Shown piece by piece: positions 44,252-52,754 of a stretch of 64,000 nucleotides of DNA. This DNA comes from Flavobacterium macacae (GTDB lineage Bacteria > Bacteroidota > Bacteroidia > Flavobacteriales > Flavobacteriaceae): positions 98,672-162,671 of the forward strand of contig NZ_RQVR01000010.1 in the NCBI RefSeq assembly GCF_003865365.1, written 5' to 3'. The notes under the pieces were generated by a model. That model did no database searches, was not told the origin of the DNA, and saw only the letters and a list, made by a program, of their open reading frames with translations. The translations under genes were made by a program, and so were the position numbers. The stretch's first letter is position 1; every line of letters starts with the position of its first letter.

Positions 44252-44842
44252 TTAGATCCAATTCTTTTGCAGGCAAGACCTCAAATTGACCTTCGCCCGG
44301 TGTATGATCACCCAATAATTTGACGCGGTTAGGTTCAGATGCCTCATAATGGCCTCGCTTTCCTCGTCATCAAGGTGTTTCATCGTGAATACCGATGACC
44401 ATAGTGGGGGCAGCTTCGCCATGCACGCCTTGAGTATTTGCTGGAACTCCAGGGTATGCATCGCGTCCGGCTGCACGTCCCAGTTGCCGACAGGGTAATG
44501 CTGCGCAGCCCAGCGGCCATCTTCAGCTTCGAAAAAAGCCTGATTTTCAGCGGCAGCCGGCCCGGGGCGGTTCTGAAATTTTGCGGCCTCTTTTCGATAG
44601 AAATCCACAATCTTGTTCTTGAGAATAGCCGTAAGCCAGGTCTTCTCCGAACACAGTCCGTGGAAGCTATCGGCTCCCTGCAGCGCTGACAGGAACGTTT
44701 CCTGGACCAGGTCCTTCGCGACCTCGGTACTTTTTATTTTCGTCAGGGAGTAGCCGTAAAGATAGTCTGCATATAATTCCACCCAGGAGTTTGGATCCAG
44801 GAGGGTTCTTGATTTTTCATTTGGATCTGATCCTTTGTACAT
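44252..44842 (-). CDS. ECF sigma factor, pair 2
   Basis: 196 residues, homologous to the 35595-36176 factor: AKDLVQETFLSALQGADSF, TWLTAILKNKIVDFYRKEA, and LPPLWSSVFTMKHLDDEESEAIMRHLNLTASNYWVIIHRAKVNLRSCL. Its anti-sigma follows. No copy of the island promoter was found directly upstream, so it may be regulated differently or read a different promoter class. Confidence 0.94.
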   Translation of the reverse strand: MYKGSDPNEKSRTLLDPNSWVELYADYLYGYSLTKIKSTEVAKDLVQETFLSALQGADSFHGLCSEKTWLTAILKNKIVDFYRKEAAKFQNRPGPAAAENQAFFEAEDGRWAAQHYPVGNWDVQPDAMHTLEFQQILKACMAKLPPLWSSVFTMKHLDDEESEAIMRHLNLTASNYWVIIHRAKVNLRSCLQKNWI

Positions 44843-45555
44843 CTATATTGTGTTGTCTGTTTACTGATCTATGCCCCTCGTAGATGAAAAATATCCTGAC
44901 AGCCGGTATCCGCTTACGGTTCCTAGTACGGCAGCGGTAACAGGGTGCCTTTCCAAAAGGAAATCGTTTGGCCCCTGACCGGCGCGCTGAAGATATTATT
45001 GATGGGGTATTGGGAACGATGGCCTCGGTATGGCTTCACAGTGACATCTCGCGCAGACTTGCAGCAGGCAAATGATAGCCTTATTTTCCAACAACAATGT
45101 GCGACGACTTGTATACCTGTTGCCAATACTTTTGAAACACATTCCTAAGCAACCTCACCATCCCTTCAGAACCAATCACGAAAGCAATTTTTCCATACAT
45201 TGGCAAGGCCAGGCATGTCATATATCCTTCGCAACCATCGAATAGGAGCGAAACAAATTTACCTGATAATGAGGATGGCAAAATGCCTAAAAATCCATTT
45301 TTCAATAATGGAATTAGGAGTTTTAGGCAAGTTGTAAATATCTTCCCGGGAGTGATGGCCAACATGCAACTGAATAGCCAGCAACTTAACTAATCAGTAC
45401 TAAAAAAAGGAAACTGGGACAACTGAGGAAGTTATAATCTCGCAATTTGTACAAAAACGGCCAATTATGGCCGGAAGTTGCATAGCAACCTAATGTCGGG
45501 ATTAATCTTTGTACTTTTAAATTGTTTTGGTGAATGAAAAATTCATTTTCCGCAA
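44843..45555. other. Intergenic stretch, no supported gene
   Basis: About 710 bp, AT-rich towards the right. A 94-codon minus-strand ORF (45081-45365) has hydrophobic stretches but no family resemblance or operon context. No ECF-type promoter or T-tracted terminator found. Confidence 0.4.
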
Positions 45556-46053
45556 TCAGAAATCATCTCTCACTTTAGCCGCAAACCTGCTTCTCAAAAC
45601 AGCGAGTTTTGGACTGATGTAAACTTGGCAGAATGGTGCTGTCTTGTTTTTGCTGTAGTAATTCAATTGATTTTCCGCGTTCAGGCGGAATTTCCTGAAG
45701 GGTAATATTTTAGTGATGTACCGGCTTTGGTTCTCAATGGAGAGACGTGCCAGGCTTTCTTGCAGGACCGGACTGTCCTTCTGGTCAAAATAGTATATCG
45801 CCGAACGGTATTTATCCCTCATGCTATGCTCATTTGCACTGCTGTGGGTCAGCAGGTGCACTTCGATAAGGACATCGCTGGAAATAATGCTGCTGTCAAA
45901 ATCTACGACAACGCCTTCAGAAAAATTATCAAAGGGGACGTCAGAAGCGATCCAGCCCTGCTCGACCTTCTCAACACCATGCAAAGCCTGAAACACTGCT
46001 TCGGTGCACCAGTGGCAACCTCCTCCAAAACCCAATTTGCTTATTGTCCCCAT
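45556..46053 (-). CDS. Divergent MsrA-like protein with GCHWC motif (copy 7)
   Basis: 165 residues. The active-site motif reads FGGGCHWCTEAVF, with His replacing the Phe of GCFW. Later it keeps VEKVEQGWIAS, VVVDFDSSIISSDVLIEVHLLTHSS, YRSAIYYF and a C-terminal FCQVYISPKLAVLR. The usual AED-HQ-YY block is changed to NAENQLNYYSK. The catalytic Cys and the Glu (CTEA) are retained. It is under its own island promoter (46173-46202). It is likely a subfamily of MsrA whose specificity I cannot judge. Confidence 0.85.
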   Translation of the reverse strand: MGTISKLGFGGGCHWCTEAVFQALHGVEKVEQGWIASDVPFDNFSEGVVVDFDSSIISSDVLIEVHLLTHSSANEHSMRDKYRSAIYYFDQKDSPVLQESLARLSIENQSRYITKILPFRKFRLNAENQLNYYSKNKTAPFCQVYISPKLAVLRSRFAAKVRDDF

Positions 46054-46172
46054 ACTTTTTTCTTCTATTACCGAAGCTTAAACTCCAACACTATTCCATC
46101 TGGCAACATGATCTCCACAATACAGGTACTATTACAGTAACAAGTATGACGGGACAGAACCTCATCCGCTTG

Positions 46173-46202
46173 TTTAGTAGTGGAAAAACAAAAAGCCTTA
46201 CA
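46173..46202 (-). promoter_or_regulatory. ECF-type promoter upstream of GCHWC MsrA
   Basis: Minus strand TGTAAGG (46196-46202), 16-bp spacer, TACTAAA (46173-46179). The rest of the 46054-46500 gap is AT-rich with no supported gene. Confidence 0.7.
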
Positions 46203-46500
46203 CAAATATAAAAACTACAAAATTTTTCTTATCAACACAAACCAAAATGATACCGAAATTTCTGTAAAGAGGCGTTTAAAAGTTCAATGATGATAACCTC
46301 AATGAGATGGAAGAGATAGAACAAGTTAAGAAACAAAAGTGTTTGTTGTCATATGAAAAACTTTTATGAGTAAAGGTATTTAATCCCAGCGTCTAAAAGA
46401 ACTAGTGGGGCACCGTACAAAGTACTTGTAATAGAAGTTTCGAATCATACTTGATCTATAGATACGCGAAAGGCTAATATGAAACTACAAAGTTTCAGAT

Positions 46501-46989
46501 TTAAAGCCCTTGCAAAATTTGAGCAAAATCGTTTTTGCGCCAATGGTCAGTTATCTTGCCATCCTTGAGGACATCAATCTCAATGACATTCAGCTCTAAT
46601 TTTTTTCCACTGGCTTTTTTTCCCATAAAGTCACCGGTATGTGTAGCAGTTATCGTTTTCCGCAAGGAAACTTTGTCGCCTTCGGCCAGCACTTCGTTAA
46701 TCTGCACGGAAATATCCGAAAAGCCCTTATGAAAGCCCGTTATAAATTGAATCATCACGCTTGCGTCTTTTGAGGTATTTGCCGGGGCAGTATGATTTAT
46801 AAAGGAATCAGCCAGCAGTTCTTTTGTAATGGAAGTGTTTCCTAATTCAAAAAATTCCTTGTTGAACCTGATCACCACCTCTTTGTTTTTTTTGGAAGTC
46901 ATAGGGTTTGTTTTTTGGTTATTTTGATTTTGCACTTTGCAGCCGCTAAGGAGCATAAGTGCCAACAGTGGCGTAATGAGCTGTTTCAT
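46501..46989 (-). CDS. SnoaL-like lipoprotein
   Basis: 162 residues with a lipoprotein signal (KQLITPLLALMLLSGC, Cys at about residue 17). The mature part is a SnoaL-like/ester cyclase fold: RFNKEFFELGNTSITKELLADSFINH, FITGFHKGFSDISVQINEVLAEGDKVSLRKTITATHTGDFMG and IDVLKDGKITDHWRKND. SnoaL-like proteins vary in function; none can be assigned. Confidence 0.8.
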   Translation of the reverse strand: MKQLITPLLALMLLSGCKVQNQNNQKTNPMTSKKNKEVVIRFNKEFFELGNTSITKELLADSFINHTAPANTSKDASVMIQFITGFHKGFSDISVQINEVLAEGDKVSLRKTITATHTGDFMGKKASGKKLELNVIEIDVLKDGKITDHWRKNDFAQILQGL

Positions 46990-47311
46990 GATCGTTTATT
47001 TTTTTATATGAATGTAAATCGTTCTTTTATTTCTCCCTGGCGTCAACCAACTGACGCTTTCAACACACAGCCAATGGGCATATTCGAATCCTTAATATTT
47101 TTAAAGGTCTGGCAATTACCTATGTTCTTCCAAAAATGCAGATGCATTTTCTAACCATCCATTTGAATCAGAACATCTTGGCGCTTGAGAGGTGCTGTCA
47201 ATTTTGTCATAATTTTAAATACTGCATGTATGACGCAAAGGTTAGATTACTTTTAAGAACCAGCCAATAAGATATTTAAATAAATTGGGTTAATATAATT
47301 TAAGGATAGTC
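46990..47311. other. Intergenic stretch with a short inverted repeat
   Basis: About 320 bp between the SnoaL-like and Crp/Fnr genes. GCGTCA (47040-47045) and TGACGC (47052-47057) form a 6-nt-spaced inverted repeat about 50 bp upstream of the SnoaL-like start, possibly an operator. Nothing else seen. Confidence 0.35.
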
Positions 47312-47926
47312 CTATCTGTTGGCAATCGTTTTTCTTATACTGCTTAAAAATTCTGGAGTTATTCCAAGAAAAGAAGCGATCTGAGTATTCGGAAGTCGCT
47401 TTGAAAGTTCGGGATATTGATTTAGGAATGCGCAGTAGCGTTGTTCTGCAGTGCAACTGATATTTTGCAACACCCTTTCTTGAAGTTCAATAAAATTATT
47501 TTCAATAATTATCCTAAATATCCTGTTGAACTTTGGGAAGTTCTCAAATAGGAAAACCAAATCCATAAGGCCTATCTGGATTATTGATGATGGCTCAATG
47601 GCTTCAATATATAATCTGCTGGGAATCCCTGCATTGGGATTCTTAAGATCAGACGGCTTTATAGAATGGAAGCTCGCCATGTCCGTCAGCCATGCATTTT
47701 CTGCACCAAACTGTAAGTTGTGTTCTTTGCCTTCTGGGTCAACACTATACATCTTGAAGCAACCACTAACGACAAAAGTATAATGCCTGCAGCGGTCTCC
47801 ATCCTGCAAAATAAATTGCCTCCGCTTGATTTTTCTTTCAATCGATACTCTTGCTACAGCTTCAATTTCTTGGTCGCTCAGCGGAAGAATGCTGCCGAAA
47901 TAGTTTATAAGTTTCTGAATGGGCAT
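47312..47926 (-). CDS. Crp/Fnr-family transcriptional regulator
   Basis: 204 residues. N-terminal cyclic-nucleotide-binding-like domain: IERKIKRRQFILQDGDRCRHYTFVVSGCFKMYSVDPEGKEHNLQF. C-terminal winged helix: TQIASFLGITPEFLSSIRKTI. The fold is typical of regulators that sit next to SDR and oxidoreductase genes in Bacteroidota. The cAMP-binding residues are not clearly conserved, so the effector is unknown. It lies 67 bp downstream of the HxlR gene on the same strand. Confidence 0.9.
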   Translation of the reverse strand: MPIQKLINYFGSILPLSDQEIEAVARVSIERKIKRRQFILQDGDRCRHYTFVVSGCFKMYSVDPEGKEHNLQFGAENAWLTDMASFHSIKPSDLKNPNAGIPSRLYIEAIEPSSIIQIGLMDLVFLFENFPKFNRIFRIIIENNFIELQERVLQNISCTAEQRYCAFLNQYPELSKRLPNTQIASFLGITPEFLSSIRKTIANR

Positions 47927-47993
47927 GTTGGCTCAAATTTAAGGTCATTTGAAATAGTATTGAAGGCAGGCTTTAATCAATGCCAGCTCCAAA

Positions 47994-48335
47994 TCAATTG
48001 CTGTTCACAGGCGGCATTATCTCAAACTTACCCTGCCATTCTTTAATTGCCTCTAATATAGGAAGGAATGCTAATCCCTTCTCAGACAATTTATATTCTA
48101 CTCTTGGCGGTAATTCCTTATAAGCCAATCTTTCCAAAAGACCATCCTCTTCCAGCTCTTTTAACTGCTCGGTGAGTACTTTCCTAGAGATATGGGGTAT
48201 TATGGCATCCATCTGGCCAAAGCGAATAGTACGGGTGCTGATCACGTTTATGATCATGGGTTTCCATTTATTTCCAATAGTGCCAATGGCTCTGGTAAAG
48301 GGGCAATTTGAATTGCAAAATTTCTCGTCTCTCAT
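47994..48335 (-). CDS. HxlR/MarR-type regulator, putative redox sensor (second)
   Basis: 113 residues, homologous to the 2515-2877 protein (FTRAIGTIGNKWKPMIINV, RFGQMDAIIPHISRKVLTEQLKELEEDG, PPRVEYKLSEKG). Cys7 and Cys11 at the N-terminus match the first copy. It is divergent from the F420-reductase-like gene at 48461, whose promoter carries a candidate operator. It probably represses that operon and itself, and is released on thiol modification (inference from HxlR-family redox sensors). Confidence 0.9.
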   Translation of the reverse strand: MRDEKFCNSNCPFTRAIGTIGNKWKPMIINVISTRTIRFGQMDAIIPHISRKVLTEQLKELEEDGLLERLAYKELPPRVEYKLSEKGLAFLPILEAIKEWQGKFEIMPPVNSN

Positions 48336-48352
48336 GTCTTTTATATTTTGTG

Positions 48353-48368
48353 GTTACCTGACGGTAAC
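48353..48368 (-). promoter_or_regulatory. Inverted repeat upstream of second hxlR
   Basis: GTTACC-N4-GGTAAC, within 20 bp of the HxlR start at 48335. It matches the repeat at 2484-2499 in arms and 4-bp spacing. Confidence 0.6.
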
Positions 48369-48398
48369 TAGAATGAAACATATTAGTTACAAATATAA

Positions 48399-48417
48399 AC
48401 TATTGATAGTATCTTTG
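48399..48417 (+). promoter_or_regulatory. Promoter -7 element and palindrome upstream of 48461 operon (HxlR operator candidate)
   Basis: ACTATTGATAGT (48399-48410) abuts TATCTTTG (48410-48417), a Bacteroidota -7 element. The block GATAGTATCTTTG is identical to the SDR promoter at 2435-2456 on the minus strand. Repression by HxlR at the start site is inferred. Confidence 0.7.
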
Positions 48418-48460
48418 CGTAACAAAAGTAATGAAAATTGTTTAACAATTAAATTTAAAA

Positions 48461-49054
48461 ATGAAGATAGGAATTATAGGTGCCGGATCAATCGGTACTA
48501 CAATCGCAAAACACCTAGCCAAAGCAGGTTATGAAGTAATTGTCAGCAACAGCCGCGGTGGCGATACGCTGACGGAAAAAGTGAATCAAATCAACGGTAA
48601 AATCAGTAGCGGCTCAGCACAGGAAGCAGCACAAGCCGATGTAGTATTTCTCGCGGTTCGATGGGAACACGCACAGGAAGCACTCTCTGCCGTTTCAGTT
48701 GAGGGTAAAATTCTGATTGACATGACCAATGCAAATCCACAAGAATTTGTGTTGGCAGAGCCAGGCTCAAAAACATCCAGCGAAGTTGTGAGCCAATGGG
48801 CAAAGGGTGCAAAAGTGGTTAAAGCCTTTAATACGCTGTATGCTCATGTGCTGGCAGAAAATCCGCATACCGATAATGGCAACAGAGTGATTTTCTATTC
48901 AGGAAATGATGAGGATGCAAAAAGCACTGTTTTGGACATTATAAGTCGCATCGGATTCGCAGGTATCGACTTGGGAAGCCTGAATGAAGGCGGAAAATTT
49001 CAACGTTTCCCAGGCGGACAATTAGCAACATTAAATCTTATCAAAACAAAATAA
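48461..49054 (+). CDS. NADPH-dependent F420 reductase-like / NAD(P)-binding oxidoreductase
   Basis: 197 residues. N-terminal Rossmann fold MKIGIIGAGSIGTTIAKHLAKAGYEVIVSNSRGG, then ALSAVSVEGKILIDMTNANP and VVKAFNTLYAHVL. This is the pattern of F420-dependent NADP reductase-like proteins, widespread in bacteria without F420, with unknown substrate. It starts an operon with two SDR genes (14-bp and 31-bp gaps). Confidence 0.85.
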   Translation: MKIGIIGAGSIGTTIAKHLAKAGYEVIVSNSRGGDTLTEKVNQINGKISSGSAQEAAQADVVFLAVRWEHAQEALSAVSVEGKILIDMTNANPQEFVLAEPGSKTSSEVVSQWAKGAKVVKAFNTLYAHVLAENPHTDNGNRVIFYSGNDEDAKSTVLDIISRIGFAGIDLGSLNEGGKFQRFPGGQLATLNLIKTK

Positions 49055-49068
49055 TAAATTAAGGAACT

Positions 49069-49833
49069 ATGAAGACATACAGATTAAAAAACAAAGTTGC
49101 CGTCATTACTGGCGGCTCAAAAGGAATTGGTGCGGCTATCGCAAGACATTTTGCCGACGAAGGCGCAAAGGTTGTAATAAATTACGCATCCAGCAGGGAG
49201 GCTGCGGATAAAGTTGTCAAAGCCATAACTGAGAATGGTGGTATTGCGATTGCGGTACAAGGCGATATATCAAAAGAAACCGATGTAAACCGGCTATTTG
49301 AGGAAACAAAGAAAGCTTTTGGCACATTGGATATTTTGGTAAACAACGCTGCCCATCAACAATATCTGCCGATCGAACAGGTCACGGTAGAAAATTTCCA
49401 CAAGCATTTCGATACTAATGTTTTGGGCACCGCTCTGGCCATCCAAAAATCCCTGCCCCTGTTTGGTGATAAGGGTGGCAGTATAATAAACATCAGTTCG
49501 GTTGCGGCAAAACTGCCGATGGCTGGCGTCATGTTATATTCCGCAACTAAAGCGGCGATAAACGCCATGACTATTTCATTGTCGAAAGAACTTGGCGCAA
49601 AAAATATTCGCGTCAATTCCATTCTGCCGGGCGCTACGGAAACTGAAGGCGCAACCAATGCAGGGGTTACTGCTGGAAGTGATGCGGAAAAAATGTTTAT
49701 AGACAACACACCCCTTGGCAGACGGGGTCAGCCTCAAGACGTCTCAAAAGCTGCCGTATTTCTTGGCTCCGATGATGCGGCATGGATAACGGGAGAGAAT
49801 ATTGCCGTTTCGGGTGGTTTGTATGGTTTTTAA
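49069..49833 (+). CDS. Short-chain dehydrogenase/reductase
   Basis: 254 residues. TGGSKGIG glycine motif, NNAA in place of NNAG, catalytic YSATK, and AVSGG at the C-terminus. It is a homologue of the HxlR-linked SDR at 1655-2401. Second gene of the operon under HxlR. Substrate unknown; NADPH-dependent reduction of a carbonyl or quinone fits its regulator type. Confidence 0.9.
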   Translation: MKTYRLKNKVAVITGGSKGIGAAIARHFADEGAKVVINYASSREAADKVVKAITENGGIAIAVQGDISKETDVNRLFEETKKAFGTLDILVNNAAHQQYLPIEQVTVENFHKHFDTNVLGTALAIQKSLPLFGDKGGSIINISSVAAKLPMAGVMLYSATKAAINAMTISLSKELGAKNIRVNSILPGATETEGATNAGVTAGSDAEKMFIDNTPLGRRGQPQDVSKAAVFLGSDDAAWITGENIAVSGGLYGF

Positions 49834-49864
49834 ATTTTATCAATAACAGTCTAAAATAAATAAA

Positions 49865-50617
49865 ATGAGTAAATTAAAAAATAAAGTAGTAGTAATTACC
49901 GGCGGCAATAGTGGCATTGGCCTTGGCATTGCACAAGAATTTAAAAATGAAGGTGCAAAAGGCGTGATTGTGGGCAGAAACCAGGAGACTTTGGATCTTG
50001 CTGTAGCAAAGCTTGGAGAACAATTTATCGGAATCAATGCTGATGTGACGAATATTGCCGACTTGGAAAAAGTTTTTGCAGCAACATCTGAAAAATTTGG
50101 TAAGATCGATGCAATAGTTGCCAATGCTGGAGCTGGAACGGTTGGGACTGTAGAAAATCTGGGAGAAGCAGAATATGACATGGCAATGAACTTAAATCTC
50201 AAAAGTGTCTACTTCACGGTTAACAAGGCACTCCCATATATGAACAACGGCAGCTCAATTATTCTAATCGGGTCAAATGCCGCTCACCGCGCATATCCCT
50301 CATTCGGGCTTTATGGCGCTGCCAAAGCCGCAGTGATATTTTTTGCAAAAGCATTTTCAAATGACCTCCTATCCAGGGCGATCAGAGTAAATGTAATTAC
50401 GCCAGGTACGACAGATACTCCGGCCTTTGAAAAGTTTGTCCCTATAGAACAAATTGAAGCTACAAAGACACACTTTGCTGCCCAAATGCCGATTGGTAGG
50501 ATCGGACAACCATCTGACATTGGCAAGACGGCAGTCTTTCTCGCTTCTGATGATTCTTCATTTATGCTTGGAGCGGAACTTATCGTAGATGGAGGGATGA
50601 CCTATTTAGCAAAATAA
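49865..50617 (+). CDS. Short-chain dehydrogenase/reductase (second in operon)
   Basis: 250 residues. TGGNSGIG, ANAGAG, catalytic YGAAK and VDGGMTYL at the C-terminus. It belongs to a different SDR branch from the gene before it. Last gene of the operon, followed by a terminator hairpin at 50658. Confidence 0.9.
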   Translation: MSKLKNKVVVITGGNSGIGLGIAQEFKNEGAKGVIVGRNQETLDLAVAKLGEQFIGINADVTNIADLEKVFAATSEKFGKIDAIVANAGAGTVGTVENLGEAEYDMAMNLNLKSVYFTVNKALPYMNNGSSIILIGSNAAHRAYPSFGLYGAAKAAVIFFAKAFSNDLLSRAIRVNVITPGTTDTPAFEKFVPIEQIEATKTHFAAQMPIGRIGQPSDIGKTAVFLASDDSSFMLGAELIVDGGMTYLAK

Positions 50618-50657
50618 CCGAGCTAAGGTTATTGGTTTAACACTATAAAAGCATATT

Positions 50658-50686
50658 AAGGCAGCCGGCAAAAAGTCGGCTGCTTT
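50658..50686 (+). terminator. Terminator hairpin after SDR operon
   Basis: AAGGCAGCCG pairs with CGGCTGCTTT (10 pairs including one G-U) around GCAAAAAGT; a short TTT then AATTATA follows. It would also act weakly on the other strand. Confidence 0.6.
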
Positions 50687-51123
50687 AATTATACCCAATG
50701 TCCTAAATTGTTCATAAAGTATGCTATTGGCAATCGTGTTAGTCATCCTTTGCCAAGCGTGATCCATAATCTCGTGACTACAGGAACTCACCCAAACTTA
50801 AAGCGTAAATCAAATCGTAGCCCTACGGTTTGCAATGTCAATATAAAATTATACTCGTAACCCGCGAAAAACATCAAAACTACTGAGGGTTAGTATCACA
50901 ACGCTATGCACTTGACGAAGAATAGAAAAGCTTATTGCCTAGAGTATTGGAAAACAGGGTTTGCCATAAGAGGTAAAATAATGAGTGCTTTTGTCGCATT
51001 CAACTAATCACGCTTTTCCTCAAAACTGAACTCACTCAAATTATCAGCTAAAATATTTTTATGCACAGCAGCCTGCACAGAAAGATGATAAGGAAAATAA
51101 ACATAAAATAAAGATAAAAATGA

Positions 51124-51153
51124 TTGTTATTTCAGACAAAATGAATATTTTTG
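51124..51153 (+). promoter_or_regulatory. Housekeeping promoter of the hipBA-like operon
   Basis: TTG (51124-51126), 19-bp spacer, TATTTTTG (51146-51153): an exact fit to the Bacteroidota sigma-A consensus TTG-N19-TAnnTTTG. It places the transcript start near 51160, so the XRE gene must start at ATG 51189 rather than at 51120. The 50687-51123 interval has no supported gene. Confidence 0.8.
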
Positions 51154-51188
51154 TATGTAATAACAAACATATTACACATAACAAGAGC

Positions 51189-51476
51189 ATGAATAGGAAG
51201 AAACAGATCATCTATCCTAAGTATGAGAAGATGATGGAACAGATGGGAGAAAATATAAAACTGGCAAGGAAAAGACGTAAACTTACTACCGTTCAATTGT
51301 CAGAACGGGCAGATATTGCCAGGTCTACTCTTTATCTTATAGAACAGGGTAATCCAGGTGTATCTATTGGTGCTTATTTTAATGTACTTCGTGCATTGGG
51401 TCTTCAGGAAGATTTTCTAAAGCTTGCCGCAGATGATGTTTTTGGAAGGAAGTTGCAGGACTTGGAGCTATTATAA
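51189..51476 (+). CDS. XRE-family HTH protein, HipB-like antitoxin
   Basis: 95 residues from ATG 51189. HTH_3 pattern: LARKRRKLTTVQLSERADIARSTLYLIEQGNPGVSIGAYFNVLRALGL. Such regulators partner HipA-type kinases as antitoxins. The HipA-like gene starts 10 bp downstream. Confidence 0.9.
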   Translation: MNRKKQIIYPKYEKMMEQMGENIKLARKRRKLTTVQLSERADIARSTLYLIEQGNPGVSIGAYFNVLRALGLQEDFLKLAADDVFGRKLQDLELL

Positions 51477-51485
51477 TAAGGACAG

Positions 51486-52736
51486 ATGGCACAGAACAAA
51501 TATGACATATACGTTTACGCCCATTGGAAAGGCATGCAGGAACCTGAATTGACGGGTATCCTGTCTGCGCATTTTGCCAAAGGCAAGAAAGCTTTCAGCT
51601 TTGAATACGACAAAGAATGGATTAAATCAAAACAGCAAATGCTGCTCGATCCCGATATTCAGTTTTATTCAGGTCCGCAATTTCCAAACAACAAAGAAAA
51701 TTTCGGTATATTTCTCGACAGCATGCCCGATACCTGGGGACGCACGCTAATGAAACGGCGTGTAAGCCAGGAGGCAAAAGCGAGTGGAGAAAAAGCACGA
51801 ACGCTTTATGACATAGACTACCTTTTAGGCGTTTATGATGAAAGCCGTATGGGAGCATTACGTTTTAAAACTGACCCCGACGGACCGTTTTTAGATGACA
51901 ATAATGCCAATCCTACCCCGCCATGGTCGTCAATCAGGGAACTCCAAAATGCGGCCAAAATGCTGGAAAATGATGAAGACAGCGAATCCGTATATAAATA
52001 CCTCGCAGTACTGATGGCTCCGGGTTCGTCGCTTGGCGGAGCACGTCCAAAGGCCAATATACTAGACCCACATAAAGAACCCTGGATTGCCAAATTTCCT
52101 TCAAAGAGTGATACCATCGATAAGGCAGCATGGGAAATGCTCGCTTACGAACTGGCCATAAATGCCGGTGTACAAATGGCACCCAGCAGGATAGAAAAGA
52201 TTGCCGGCAATTACAATACCTTTTTCACAAAACGCTTCGACCGCGAAAATGGTGAAAGGATACATTTCGCTTCTGCGATGACAATGACCGGCAACAATGA
52301 GGACACCATTCGCGATAATACGGCGAGTTATCTTGATATCGCCGACTTCATTCAGAACAATGGGGCAAAAATCACTGAAAACCTGCACCAACTATGGCGC
52401 AGGATTGTATTTAACATCGCCATTTCCAATACCGATGACCACTTGCGTAACCACGGATTTATATTGACCGATGAAGGCTGGATCCTCTCACCCGCTTATG
52501 ACATAAATCCTTCGATAGACAAAGATGGCCTGGCACTCAATATCGATACCGATAATAATGCTCTTGATTATAATTTGGCTAGGAGTGTCGGAGACTATTT
52601 CCGCTTAAATAACACCCAGATGGATGATATAATAAATGAAGTGACGTCCGCAGTCAGCAACTGGAAAGCAATTGCAAAAAAAATCGGGATTCCAAGAGGA
52701 GAACAAGAATTAATGGAAGCCGCCTTTATTATATGA
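51486..52736 (+). CDS. HipA-like serine/threonine kinase toxin
   Basis: 416 residues, full length with N-terminal Couple_hipA-like and C-terminal catalytic regions. Blocks: FFLDSMPD-type GIFLDSMPDTWGRTLMKRR, GSSLGGARPKANI gate loop with phosphorylatable serine candidates, PWIAKFPS, FFTKRFDR, NTDDHLRNHGFI catalytic loop and SPAYDINPS metal-binding Asp. E. coli HipA phosphorylates glutamyl-tRNA synthetase, causing dormancy. It follows the HTH antitoxin and precedes a possible nuclease gene (18-bp gap). Stress or phage response is possible; the kinase target is unknown. Confidence 0.93.
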   Translation: MAQNKYDIYVYAHWKGMQEPELTGILSAHFAKGKKAFSFEYDKEWIKSKQQMLLDPDIQFYSGPQFPNNKENFGIFLDSMPDTWGRTLMKRRVSQEAKASGEKARTLYDIDYLLGVYDESRMGALRFKTDPDGPFLDDNNANPTPPWSSIRELQNAAKMLENDEDSESVYKYLAVLMAPGSSLGGARPKANILDPHKEPWIAKFPSKSDTIDKAAWEMLAYELAINAGVQMAPSRIEKIAGNYNTFFTKRFDRENGERIHFASAMTMTGNNEDTIRDNTASYLDIADFIQNNGAKITENLHQLWRRIVFNIAISNTDDHLRNHGFILTDEGWILSPAYDINPSIDKDGLALNIDTDNNALDYNLARSVGDYFRLNNTQMDDIINEVTSAVSNWKAIAKKIGIPRGEQELMEAAFII

Positions 52737-52754
52737 TATTAATAGTGATGTAAT

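Noticed and set aside
45081..45365. 94-codon minus-strand ORF with hydrophobic stretches
   Set aside because: No recognisable family and isolated in an AT-rich gap; not enough to call a gene.
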